Source: Lindgomyces ingoldianus (lineage: Eukaryota > Ascomycota > Dothideomycetes > Pleosporales > Lindgomycetaceae). Taken from it: a stretch of 64,000 bases of DNA. Where the stretch lies: the NCBI RefSeq assembly GCF_010093535.1, contig NW_022985185.1, positions 677,256 through 741,255 on the forward strand, read 5' to 3'. Shown here piece by piece: positions 24,182 through 34,572 of the stretch. Position 1 is the stretch's first letter, and every line of letters starts with the position of its first letter. The notes beneath the pieces are model-generated. The model saw nothing but the letters and a program-made list of their open reading frames with translations, made no database searches and had not been told where the DNA came from. The position numbers were made by a program, and so were the translations under genes.

Positions 24182-24596
24182 ATGGCCTGTTCCAGTTAGT
24201 CTCCCGCCCCATCCCGACCCCCACACTTCGGCCCGCCAAAACCCCCCTGTCCTGTCATCCAACCCAAACCCAAGCCCTGTGCCTCTCTTCCCCTCCTTTC
24301 TCATCTCACGCTAACCGCAACCAGCTCCGCTCTCTGTGAAGCGCCCCAAGCGCGCTTCGCTCCGCTTTGCAGGCATCCCAGATGCGAGGGACGTTCTGGC
24401 TGTTTATTTTTGGTGGCGGAAGCAGAAGTTTTTCGCGATGAAGATCGACCAGCGGAGTCAGTTTGATGAATCGAGTGTACGGAGTGTTTTTGGAGGCGAT
24501 GAGGAAACGGCGCCGCTCTCACCGTTCCTGAGGGCGGGATTTGAGGAAAGAACGGCGGGATTCGATTTACTTGGTGTTGGGGGGCAGTTTGAGTGA
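24182..24596 (+). CDS. Small protein of unknown function, 94 aa, 2 exons
   Basis: I do not recognise this protein. Exon 1 is 13 nt (24182-24194, caccATGg context). A 130-nt intron (24195-24324, gttagt/accag, GCTAAC branch point 14 nt from the acceptor) leads to exon 2 (24325-24596), and the phases close to 94 codons. The protein begins MACSTPLSVKRPKRASLRF, then has an aromatic-basic patch (VLAVYFWWRKQKFFAMKI, about residues 29-46). The C-terminus ends DLLGVGGQFE. It has no signal peptide and no clear membrane helix. The clean splice signals and the TATA-like site upstream argue for a real gene. The GVGGQF patch recurs in the protein at 19574. Confidence 0.65.
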
Positions 24597-27500
24597 GTGA
24601 TGCACCTGGTTGGGTGGGCTACTCAGGGGGAAGATTGCTGAGCAGGGAAGTGATGCCTTTGCTTGGCTTGCAGTTCGGGTTGGGTCGGCGCTGGGTTTGA
24701 GACGCACGATGGCTGGCTGGACTGCACATTTTTGGATGGTTCTTTTTGGGTACAGCAAGCAGTTTGCTGATCGCTGATTGCCGGTTACGGCGAATGCGTG
24801 GGTTCGATAATTGGGTTAGGTTTTATTGGCTCGGGTTTTGGGTTTGGGTTCAAGATGGTATGCCTCTCGGATGGTATGCCTCTCTGTGCTACGGTGCATG
24901 GGTGAGAGAAGGGGCGCAATCATTGGGCAATGTTTTTGTTTTGTTTTAAGGGTGATCAAGTAGCAGAGGATATATAAATATTGTCAATACTATTTCTTTG
25001 ACTGGCCTTGTGAGTGTTGTTTGTGGAGTTCGTGGAGTTCGTGGAGATAGATAGTAGCTTGGTGTATATATCCTGTTAGAGCAGCTCCCACTAGCGAGGA
25101 GTCTGCAAGGAGAGGTAACACGTAAGGTAGCGTTCTGTGAATGCTATGTAGTAATTTTTTACAGCATAGCCACTCCTATCGAGCATAGCTAACAACAATG
25201 CGCCCATTATGAGAGATACGAAAGACATTTTATACAGAAAATTTAAAGGCTACGAGCGTCACTTACCTGAGCTATGGATGCATTGATCTAATTCAGCATC
25301 CACGCAGATGTGCGGGCTGGAAGTTGGGCATCCAGGTATTCCCTTACACACCACTTTCGGCAAAGCGCTCTACAGCTTCAACACTTGTTGAATACAACAA
25401 CCCTCCACATCTGCAATTTCGACGAGCTCGGCTGAGATTGACAAAGAAGGAGTTGTTATATTTGCTTAGTCTGCAGAGTCTTTGTTGTAAAGTAGGTAGA
25501 ACTAAGCCAAGACAGCATGAAAACTTCAGGTACAGCATACGCACACTGCGCCAGCCCACCTAATCATCTTTGTACGTTTCAGGAATAAACTCTGCCCAAC
25601 TGCCTTTCAGTCTATGTATTGGCAGGCGGTCGTCTAGTGGGCAAGCTCCTTAGCATTCTACCGTTTCTACTAGACACAAACGAAGGTGAATCGCCCTCCA
25701 GTTCGAGTCAGCTACCGTCCCCTAGTGCCTACCGAACACTTTTCAGCCCGAGTGTGAAAGACGGAAAGTAGGTAGCACGGGTCGGCGACGCAATACACAA
25801 AGTGATGAACGGTTTGGGTGGTGCGTTGAGTGGGCCACTGAATTAACGAAGATGTAGCTGCGAAGAAATACTTCCCATTAAGGGAACGCATTACACTTAA
25901 TTAAAGTCGTGCTATATTCCCGGCAAGTTCGTTACAGACTTGGCATGTATAGGGTCTTGTCAAGGTCCAAAATTCCCTGCACGTACGAAGATCCGGATAG
26001 ATGGAAGCTCGTGGAGAGTGCCAGGACGGTGGAACAAGAGTATCTCGCACCGGTATGGTCTTCGTCCGAGCCTCTCACAAACTCAATCTGGGAACTAGAC
26101 AACCGGAGTGTGGTTACGTGTTTCTGCGAACATCCATCAGTGTTCCAAACGGAAGGGAGGGTTTTGTCTCACAACTATCCCCATTCATGAAGATATTTCG
26201 GCTCCCTAACACGGCTAGCATGGCACTGTAATTATGTGAATGGATCAGAGATCTGATTGGTGATTAATTATTACCAAAATTTATGATTAGAGACAGATGG
26301 AGGCTTGCATTATCCATCCATGTTGAACGCTAAGCTTAACGCATCGAGAGAAATGGCTTGCAGGACCCTTTCACATAACCCAAGAATGTTGTAATTATCC
26401 AATAATTCACTAAATTTAGTTCCCAAGAGTCGAAATGTTGCCTAGACAATATTGCCCGCCTAATCGTCTTGCGTCTTGAGCAGGTTGCTCTAGCAAGAGC
26501 TCAATACTTAAGCCAATCCTAGGTGAATCTGAATGTTGCCCAGACAAGCAGTGGACAACGCAACAAGGCGCCCGCTGCTATAGCAAAGACTGAGATGTGA
26601 TAACTGTTTTTTTCCATTTGTTTAATATTCTGAGCATGAAAAAGTTAGCTGTATCATGGTGACTCTTGATTCCGCACGTCCTACCATGCCGATGATAGAG
26701 TTGGCTACTGTTATGGGAATGAAGGTGAAAGCAAGCATAGCCATTACACGCAGATATCAGCTAGAACAAGTAGAGGTAATCTCAGCTGCAATGGAAAGGT
26801 AGACTTGCAAGTTGTCATTCTTTTGCTCTCCATAATACTCCTTCGCGCCATTTCCATCCTTCTGCTTGAAGTGTTGACATCAATCTAGTCTTTCAATCTT
26901 TTTTTGCCAGCCCAAAAGCTTGTAGGTAATATCCATAGCCTACCTCCATTGCCTTGTAGCGTTTGTAGAGAGCCTTCTCTGTCATCACGAAGTTTTATGA
27001 ACAAACACTGGCAGTGTGAGTAAGGTCGAACGTCGCTAATCGACTTCATCTCTGGGATTTTGCCACAGGTTGTGATCGGTATGTCTTTAAAAGACTGTGC
27101 CCTATCAAACTAATCTCTACTTAGAGGCGCAGCCATTTGATGCTGGAGAAGTCCTTCCGGAGCGATGTGAAGCACTCGGTTGGGATCGGTAGTCGAGCTC
27201 GTGCGATCCTTCTCTAACAGCCAGCGCTGCGCAAGCCTACACCTTTGAGTATACTGGTTCGTGTTTCTGGGATCCATTAAAACCATCTCGTGCGGAAAGA
27301 GATGGAGCTTCAGCAGGAATCAAAGACTGTAGTTTGGTTTCTCAGTTGTCTGACAGGAAAAGAGGTCGTCGAGCATTGTGTTTTTGAGGTTCAAGAATAA
27401 GATGACCAGAGAAGAGATTAGCAATGAATAGACAAGTACATTGAGGCTAGCTTCTCTGTCTTTGTGCGCACCTGTGGAATAGGTTTAAGGACAATCAAAA

Positions 27501-27801
27501 TATCAGATCCGGACCTGATGACATTGTTTCTTCTAATCCAAGAAGTGCGGTCATGAAGCATCAGGATGGTCATGTCTTGAGACCCTGCTGAATAGGTACG
27601 CCTATATGTCAGTATTAATATCGAGTTCCAAGCCCACTTCAACAGCCCAGATGGAGGGATGACGATTTGAGCGGAGCTCCAAGAGCACAACCTGATAGGT
27701 GATCTCTGGAACGAAGTTTGTAAGAATTTCCTTGAAGAGTTGGACCTTGGGATCTTTCAGGTCGCGCAATTGGTATCTCTTTACATTCTGTTATTCCTTC
27801 G
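24597..27801. other. Gene-poor stretch
   Basis: No intact gene. AT content rises from about 25000. Frames are short. A minus-strand frame at 27418-27690 (90 codons) has no recognisable domain. A tRNA-like string near 25630-25725 was examined and rejected for lack of stems. Confidence 0.4.
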
Positions 27802-28191
27802 GGGCTTCCAACGAGGCGCAGTACTGTACGATTGGGTGATTTTGAGGCCTGTACGAGTGAGATTTTGTGTGCGTTCGTACAATAGGGAGGAGAAGAGGTA
27901 GGTGTAAGTATTATAACTGCTACAGCTTACGTGATCTGTACAAGTAGTACAATTTAATTAAAGTACGCTGTACTCTAGTCGAAACAGCTAAGATTATAAG
28001 CCTCTAAAGGCGCAGGACTAGGGTCTAATTAACTATAAGATAACTAATTCTCCTCTAGATGCCTTCTATAGGTGTTGTAGGAGTTGTACGCTAGTAGGTA
28101 AGAGCTCTTTATTAACGTTGTGTGAGAGGTATCGAGCAGGAAGCGCAAGGCACAGAGAGGGAATGCAGGATAGGGGATGTATGGCAGAGCC

Positions 28192-28194
<3 letters not shown>

Positions 28195-28224
<30 letters not shown>
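28195..28224 (+). repeat. (AG)15 microsatellite
   Basis: Fifteen uninterrupted AG dinucleotides inside copy B of the inverted-repeat element. Copy A has no such run at the corresponding place. Confidence 0.95.
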
Positions 28225-28226
<2 letters not shown>

Positions 28227-28552
28227 AACCTTAGGGTCGGAGGGAGAGGTACAGAGGCGGAGGAGCCTATATACCCCGTGCCAAGCCTAGGGTACTCAGG
28301 GGTTGGACAGCTGTAACATAAACGTGACACGTTAACCTTATGCTCCCTGAGTAGGTGTTAAATAATATAGTTATAGCCACCTACTGCTGCAGCTTACAAG
28401 ACTAATATCTAATTCACTGGATAAAGCCTATATAGTAGTAAGAAGCGTAGATAGATAGCTCTATAATAAAAAATAGTTAGTGTTAGGCATTATTAAGACA
28501 ACAGACAGGAGATAGGATAGACTAAAACACTTAGAAAGAGATTTAAGAGTCT

Positions 28553-28557
28553 ACTTA
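28553..28557 (+). repeat. Target site duplication, left
   Basis: ACTTA directly before the left LTR; the same five bases follow the right LTR at 31045-31049. A 5-bp duplication is typical of LTR retrotransposon integrase. Confidence 0.85.
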
Positions 28558-28760
28558 TGTCACGGTCAACTTGGACATGCCTCGGACTCTCCCCGGAGAG
28601 CCCTCGGCCCAGCCTTGGGCACATGACGTCCCGTCACGTGCCCCAGCACATATATATATATCCTCTTACGAACCCCTGAGTCTCCTCAAGGATTCGTCTA
28701 TTAATACTATCCTGTACCCCCTTCTGCGCTTCACGCTTCCTGCTTTACAGTGCTCTTACA
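28558..28760 (+). repeat. Left LTR (203 bp)
   Basis: TG...CA ends and an internal catatatatatatatcc TATA-like run with GTCACGTG upstream of it. It differs from the right LTR at 28702, 28746 and 28757, and each time it has TpA where the right LTR has CpA. Confidence 0.92.
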
Positions 28761-28869
28761 ATTTAAATCCTTTATACTCTCCTACAGAGACGCAGTCAGT
28801 TTGAAGAACAGAAGGCTACTTCCACTACCGCTCCTCAAGCTCCACCTTAATTAAAGAGCTATAACAACA

Positions 28870-30259
28870 ATGGCCAACAGCAGTCGCACACGCAAAAGCA
28901 GGGCCACGGCCACTACCCCTTCCGAGGCCGTCCCGGAGACGCCCTATGACAACCCTAGTGCTTAACTCCTTGAGCACCTCGCGTCCTAGCGCCTTAACTA
29001 AATTCCACTAGATTAGCAAGTACAAGAGGTGGAAGATAAGGAACACTAAGTCTCTAAGTTAGGGGATGAGCAAGACCCTAGAAACTGTTAGGGACGCGGT
29101 TAGACTGAACCTAGAAACTCTTTAGGTCACACTAGACAAGGATTAAATAACCCCCTTGTTACACTAAGCCCCCCAGGTTTCAGAACTCTAGGGACTGCTG
29201 GTCAGCTCCCTATAGGCCACTCACAGCAACTGTTAGCGACAGGGGCAAACGCGATACGCTGCGGTACCCTTCTAGGGCAGGCCTAAACTAGCTCTACTGC
29301 TGTCCTAGTGCAACCCTTAACTAATAAAGCGTTTGTACAATTGCTCCTTACAAAAGCCTTTTAGCTTGAGGCTGAAGGAGCTCTGGAAGCTGAAATTAGT
29401 TAAGCTCACAAACAGGCCTAGATTGCTTCTGCAACCCTTGGCCTATCTCTTAGGACCACTCTGGATCAACTCTGATCCTAAGCTGGCCTGGACAAGACCC
29501 TAAGTTGGCTGTCTAAGATTAAGGCCCCTCTAAAGCTTGGCTCCTTAAAGAAGTCTCTAACCCCACAGCAGGTAGACACCTGGGTGAGAGATATGAACGG
29601 TATCTGGGAATACGTGGACCTCCTAGATGACTCTGCCACTTGAACCTGATGGATTGTTAACTAGATCTAGTTTGAAGTCCACAAGGACCTAATCAGTCGC
29701 GCTATTGACGAAGGCACTATTGAAACCTGGGCTCAGCTTTAAACTAAAGTACGCGAGCTTACTCAGGATCCTCTTCTAACGCGGTACGAGAACTACTATC
29801 ACTTTTGGAATACAGAGTGGAAAGTGGGCGATACATTTAACACTTTTATTGCCTAGCTATCTTAGCGAGAGGGTCTCCTAAAAAACACTCCTTTCTGAAC
29901 CTCTAACAGAGAGGAACTCCATGAGATTAAAATCGCCTTTGTATGGAGCCGCCTCTTAGAATCCATCTGAAGAGAAATGCAGCGCAACAGCTCACTTGAG
30001 TCTGTGAACACTTGGCCAGAGTTTGAGCGCGCTGTACGCAACGCCGAAACCGTCGCTCGCCCCGAGCGAGCTCCGATGACGCCCCAGGCCAGCTCCGGGG
30101 ACGCTTCAACTCAGAAAAAAAAGCGGTCCCGCTCTACCTTAAACTCTCGACAGTGGTGGAAAGATAAAAGCATCATCCTCAAGCATTTCGCGCACGGAGA
30201 TATCCCTAAAGCACTAATTCGTCAGTACTTGAGGGAACTGGCGGAACAACTTGCTCATA
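28870..30259 (+). pseudogene. gag-like frame broken by RIP-type stops
   Basis: An ATG at 28870 opens a Ser/Thr/Arg-rich start (MANSSRTRKSRATATT). The same frame then reads as a gag-type protein (WVRDMNGIWEYVDLLDDSAT, TRYENYYHFWNTEWKVGDTF) but is crossed by many TAA, TAG and TGA codons. These are the ones that arise from CAA, CAG and TGG by C-to-T change on either strand. From about 29977 to the gap the frame is open (NTWPEFERAVRNAETVA and onwards), so damage is uneven along the element. Confidence 0.7.
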
Positions 30260-30804
30260 NNNNNNNNNNNNNNNNNNNNNNNNNNNNNNNNNNNNNNNNN
30301 NNNNNNNNNNNNNNNNNNNNNNNNNNNNNNNNNNNNNNNNNNNNNNNNNNNNNNNNNNNNNNNNNNNNNNNNNNNNNNNNNNNNNNNNNNNNNNNNNNNN
30401 NNNNNNNNNNNNNNNNNNNNNNNNNNNNNNNNNNNNNNNNNNNNNNNNNNNNNNNNNNNNNNNNNNNNNNNNNNNNNNNNNNNNNNNNNNNNNNNNNNNN
30501 NNNNNNNNNNNNNNNNNNNNNNNNNNNNNNNNNNNNNNNNNNNNNNNNNNNNNNNNNNNNNNNNNNNNNNNNNNNNNNNNNNNNNNNNNNNNNNNNNNNN
30601 NNNNNNNNNNNNNNNNNNNNNNNNNNNNNNNNNNNNNNNNNNNNNNNNNNNNNNNNNNNNNNNNNNNNNNNNNNNNNNNNNNNNNNNNNNNNNNNNNNNN
30701 NNNNNNNNNNNNNNNNNNNNNNNNNNNNNNNNNNNNNNNNNNNNNNNNNNNNNNNNNNNNNNNNNNNNNNNNNNNNNNNNNNNNNNNNNNNNNNNNNNNN
30801 NNNN
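30260..30804. other. Assembly gap (545 N)
   Basis: A run of N inside the LTR retrotransposon. The true length may differ. Nothing can be said of its content. Confidence 1.
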
Positions 30805-30825
30805 GCAGGATCGAGGACGACCTGC

Positions 30826-30838
30826 AGAAGGAGGGGGG
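30826..30838 (+). promoter_or_regulatory. Polypurine tract of LTR element
   Basis: AGAAGGAGGGGGG ends three bases before the right LTR, the usual place for the primer of plus-strand DNA synthesis. Confidence 0.8.
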
Positions 30839-30841
30839 CCA

Positions 30842-31044
30842 TGTCACGGTCAACTTGGACATGCCTCGGACTCTCCCCGGAGAGCCCTCGGCCCAGCCTT
30901 GGGCACATGACGTCCCGTCACGTGCCCCAGCACATATATATATATCCTCTTACGAACCCCTGAGTCTCCTCAAGGATTCGTCTATCAATACTATCCTGTA
31001 CCCCCTTCTGCGCTTCACGCTTCCTGCTTCACAGTGCTCTCACA
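30842..31044 (+). repeat. Right LTR (203 bp)
   Basis: Partner of the left LTR, 200 of 203 bases identical by eye, with the CpA form at all three variable sites. Confidence 0.92.
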
Positions 31045-31049
31045 ACTTA
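31045..31049 (+). repeat. Target site duplication, right
   Basis: ACTTA directly after the right LTR, matching 28553-28557. Confidence 0.85.
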
Positions 31050-31299
31050 AAACTTTTAGTTAATTAGAACCTTAGAAACCCCTCTAAACGCTCCCTGTAG
31101 GCCTACTTCTTACTAGCCCTCCTACTCCTCTAGAATCCCTATACAAACTTCCTAAAAGGGTAATATCATCTGTACTATGTATTATACCTAGGGTATTATT
31201 AAACATACAGTGCGGCTCACGAACTCGGTACGTTCGTACTGAACACGTGACCGTTACGATTCACTTTATACGGACTATAGTACGGCCCGTTGGAAGGGT

Positions 31300-32844
31300 T
31301 GTTAATTCCTTCCCCACAAAGCGGAGGATAGATATCTTGTGAGGGGAAAGGCGGAGGATCCAGAGGGTAGCCGAATAAAGTAAGAGAGGAACGGAAACAG
31401 AAAGCTCCCCATTCCAAATCTCCCAAGAATGGCTTGTAGACATCATAGGGCGAATTCGGATGACTTTTTAGGTGATCGACGTAATCCGCGTATGTTGCCA
31501 ATCCGCACCGTTGCGAGCTTTCGTATTGCCTTGTTGCCGCTTGCCGTACCCTTGCGCGCATTTTTGGTCCATTTCAGGAACAGGAAGCAAAATAAATCAA
31601 GGTATGACGAAGAAGAGGCTAGCGCAACAAGAAGAATGGGTCCCTAGAATATAAATGAAACTTTACTGTTAACCTCATCATGAATCGATTAATGGTCTGA
31701 TAAGTTGAGGATGACTTGTGTCAGATTTCGCCTTCCATAGCTCCTTCACATGCCGAAGCTTTGTGAAGCGTGTGAGTATCTCCTGATGGCTCCGTGTCTC
31801 GGTAAACGAGGTAGAATTTGGCACTATTGAGTGGCAGGGCGGTTTCTCCCACGATTTAGGAGACCGAGTAAGAACTTAACTAGGCTCCCAACAAAAAGGC
31901 AGCATGCAAACGTAACTTTCGGTAACGGCGCGCTCGGCCGAACTTCTGGGCTCGTACATAATACGACAGGGAAATAGGAAGAGAAAAAAAATTATACAGC
32001 AGATGTGATATCGACTTCGAGGTTCAGGACCCGTCGTGGGGGCCGAATATGCGGGGTGGAAAAGACATGAATAGAACCGAGAGTGAACAAGTGCGAAAAG
32101 TCGAGGGATGAGGATATCCCGAGTGGTCGACTCTCCAAAAACCGGGCGCCTACCATTCTCCAGGCTTTCCAATTCAATCATCTGACCCGACCCGACGGCT
32201 CGGGAGCGGCGCTGCGGCGCTGCGGCGCTCCTCCCTCCAAGTGAACGCTTCATCAAGGTGAATTCCCGAAAGATCTGCCAAGTGTGCCTTTTTAACTTGA
32301 CCAATTGAGGGCCTAAAATGCAAGTACCGGCCCGATTTTTGAGTTAATCATAGGGTGCCTTTCAATCATGTCAAATACTCACTCGGCAGATCATGTAGAG
32401 GTATTCTCTCAGCTCCAGTAAAACTAATAGGAGCCTCAGGGTTTTCTCATGCGTTTTTAGTTTGTTCACCCCAGCTCTTCGATCATGTTTTAGGCCATGC
32501 TTACGCATAAAAATTATTAAAAGGTATGAACTAGATTAGCCGAAGCAAGGAGGCCAATGCAAGGAATAGATCCTCAGGATCCCTTTAAGCCCCACTAAGG
32601 CCAATACGCTTAGTTTATGACACGTTCGGGCAATTAAGGATTGCAAGCGAGTCTAGGATAGGATACAGAAAGAAGCCACGCCAGTCTTGAAACACAGGTG
32701 AAGAGTAAACGCACATTTGCTCCACTGAGGAACATTCGATGTAATATTAATATCCTGAAGCGACAGTTGTATTCGTCTCCATCCCCGAGGCTATTCGCTC
32801 CAGCCCTCTAAAATAATCGCACGGTGGCCGCCCAAACATTGCCT
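31300..32844. other. Intergenic stretch, no gene recognised
   Basis: Short frames only. The longest on the minus strand (31876-32304) lacks an ATG at its 5' end and any recognised domain. A short GCTGCGGC tandem lies near 32210-32230. Confidence 0.4.
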
Positions 32845-34478
32845 CTACAAGGCAAACCTAAAGTCTGGGTGAGCATCGCCTAGATCCGCGATAGTCTCAT
32901 CTAGCACTGCGGGCAATTGCGCTCTCCTTTGGTCCCTCTTCTTGTTTTCGTACATGCATCCGAGATACGTAATGGTAGCGGCGGTAGCTCCCATGCAGGC
33001 GAGACCCAAGCCAGTGCTAAATCCAGTATGGAACTTGGGCGCCTCCTTGAAGAGAAAGACATTGGAGCTCACAAAAGCACCGGCAGTTCCAAAGTTAATG
33101 ATGGCACCAATGGCAATGGCGCGCTTGTATCCCTTCCCGGCATTGATGGAGACCCAGATGATCGAGATAGGCATGGCGAGATAGCATCCACAAGCGATGA
33201 AGAACATGCCCATGTATCTGACTGATGCCTTCGGCGGATAAACAATCTCGACGACAAGGCCGGCGGCAAGGACAGCCCAGCCGAGAATGTAGAATGCATA
33301 CCGGCGCTGCAGGTATTCTGACATGTATGCGAAAATGACAGAGAAAGCCGCGCCAGTGAGGTAGACAGGGATGGTGTGCACTTGGGCCTCAGTAGAAGTG
33401 TATCCTAAGCCTTTAAGAATCGTGGGTTGGAAGTTTGCGAGAGAGTTAGCGTTTTCGGTTACACCCATATTCATAGCGACACTTATTTAGCGTTAGTATC
33501 GTCCTCGTTGAATATAGAGCAGTATAGGGAGCGGGAGACATACCCAGCCCAGATCTTCCAGTCCTTGAGCACATTGAGCGCCTCCTTCAAAGTAATCTCA
33601 TCCTCAGCGATGTGCCCTCCTTCAGCCTTGACGCGGGCGAGCATGAAGGCTTTTTCTTCTGGTGCCAGGAAGGTGCAGTTTTCGGGCCAAGGCATGATGA
33701 GCGGCACTGAAATAATGCTGACACAGATAGTAATAATTCCCTCGATGATGAAGATCCTGTTGAGAGCAAGTCAGCCCAATTCGAGGAGGAATGATGATTT
33801 AGTAGACAGAGACTTACCATCTCCAGGCCCCATATCCAGCTGTTCCATCCATCTTCGCAATCAAGCTTGAGATAAATCCATTGATCGCGCCGGCAATGAT
33901 ACCAGCAGTACAAAAGAAAACGAAGCGAGTAAGGTACTCGGTCTTTTTGTAGTATGCTCCGATCAGATATGCTGCACCACTGATATAAGCGGCTTCACAC
34001 ATGCCCTCGAGGAGACGGCAAATTACGAGCTGCTCCCAGCGTTTTACGAGACCACAACCGATGACAGTGATACCCCAGAAGAACATCATGATGCAGAGCG
34101 ATTTGGGACCGTACTTCCTGAACACAACCATGAGCGGTACACCAGCGACCAAGTACCCAAGATTGAAGACCCAGACGGAGATGTTGAATCGTTGACCGAT
34201 GAGGTGGAGCTCCTTCTCCATCCCTTGAATCTTTGCATTCCCAATATTGGCTCTGAACTAAAATTAGGGTTGTCTTCAAATATCTGAGGGGAAGCTTGCC
34301 GGTCAATGAAGTTTACGAGATAAAGAACCCATAGTACTGGGAGAATGCGGAGGTCGAGCTTTCGAATAAGTCGTCGTTCAGCGGCAGCATCGAAAGAACC
34401 CTCAAGCGTGGAGGAGGTGGGAGAATAGGGTCCGTCGGTGATAACAGCGCCCTTCTCTAATGAAGGCGAGTCAGTCAT
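32845..34478 (-). CDS. MFS transporter, anion:cation symporter (allantoate permease-like)
   Basis: Exons (5' to 3') 34478-34300, 34252-33818, 33756-33544 and 33481-32845 join in phase to 487 codons, the normal length for this family. The cytosolic N-terminus leads into RILPVLWVLYLVNFIDRANIGNAK, the hallmark first helix of fungal anion:cation symporters (Dal5/Tna1 group). Later landmarks are GYLVAGVPLMVVFRKYGPK and CRLLEGMCEAAYISGAAYLI, a central loop (WPENCTFLAPEEKAFMLARV), and about six further helices after NFQPTILKGLGYTS. It should import an organic acid or amide across the plasma membrane; the substrate cannot be read from sequence. Its neighbour, a salicylate hydroxylase-like enzyme, hints at an aromatic acid. 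The first intron uses a GC donor. Three direct repeats lie 62-94 bp upstream of the start. Confidence 0.9.
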
Positions 34479-34540
34479 GGTGGAGAGTGAGGAACAATCC
34501 AACTAGGACGCGCCTGAATAGAGCGCCGTTGCTGAAGAAT

Positions 34541-34572
34541 GACAAAAATGGGACAAAAATGGGACAAAAACG
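34541..34572. repeat. Three 11-bp direct repeats upstream of the MFS gene
   Basis: GACAAAAATGG twice (34541-34551 and 34552-34562), then a third, slightly changed copy (34563-34572). They lie just before the start codon of the transporter and may be a regulatory site or simple slippage. Confidence 0.6.

Larger units (their letters stand above)
28558..31044 (+). mobile_element. RIP-mutated LTR retrotransposon with assembly gap
   Basis: Two 203-bp LTRs (28558-28760 and 30842-31044) start TG and end CA and are flanked by ACTTA duplications. They differ at three sites only. A polypurine tract (30826-30838) directly precedes the right LTR. The interior has a gag-like region full of stops and a 545-base run of N. 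At 2.5 kb as assembled it is much shorter than an autonomous element, so pol either lies in a mis-sized gap or is missing (non-autonomous form). I could not identify a primer-binding site after the left LTR. The clade is not decidable without reverse transcriptase; the gag style is Ty3-like at best. It is inserted within copy B of the inverted-repeat element. Confidence 0.88.
27802..31299. mobile_element. Inverted-repeat element (copy B), split by an LTR element
   Basis: The left end is GGGCTTCCAACG (27802-27813) and the right end CGTTGGAAGGGT (31288-31299), matching the termini of copy A at 5302-6222. Flanking blocks align closely with copy A, for example tttgaggcctgtacg near the left end and gaacacgtgaccgttac near the right. 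Removing the nested LTR element and one target duplication leaves about 1006 bp, near copy A's 921 bp. The middle differs between copies and here includes a GA microsatellite. Differences between copies are mostly C/T or G/A, as RIP would give. Confidence 0.65.

Noticed and set aside
25623..25735. Possible second tRNA (string with a cagttcgagtc T-loop-like motif)
   Set aside because: No matching T-stem or acceptor stem can be formed and no T-run terminator follows.
29977..30963. Long plus-strand frame running through the N gap
   Set aside because: The continuity is an artefact of unknown bases; only the parts outside the gap can be read.
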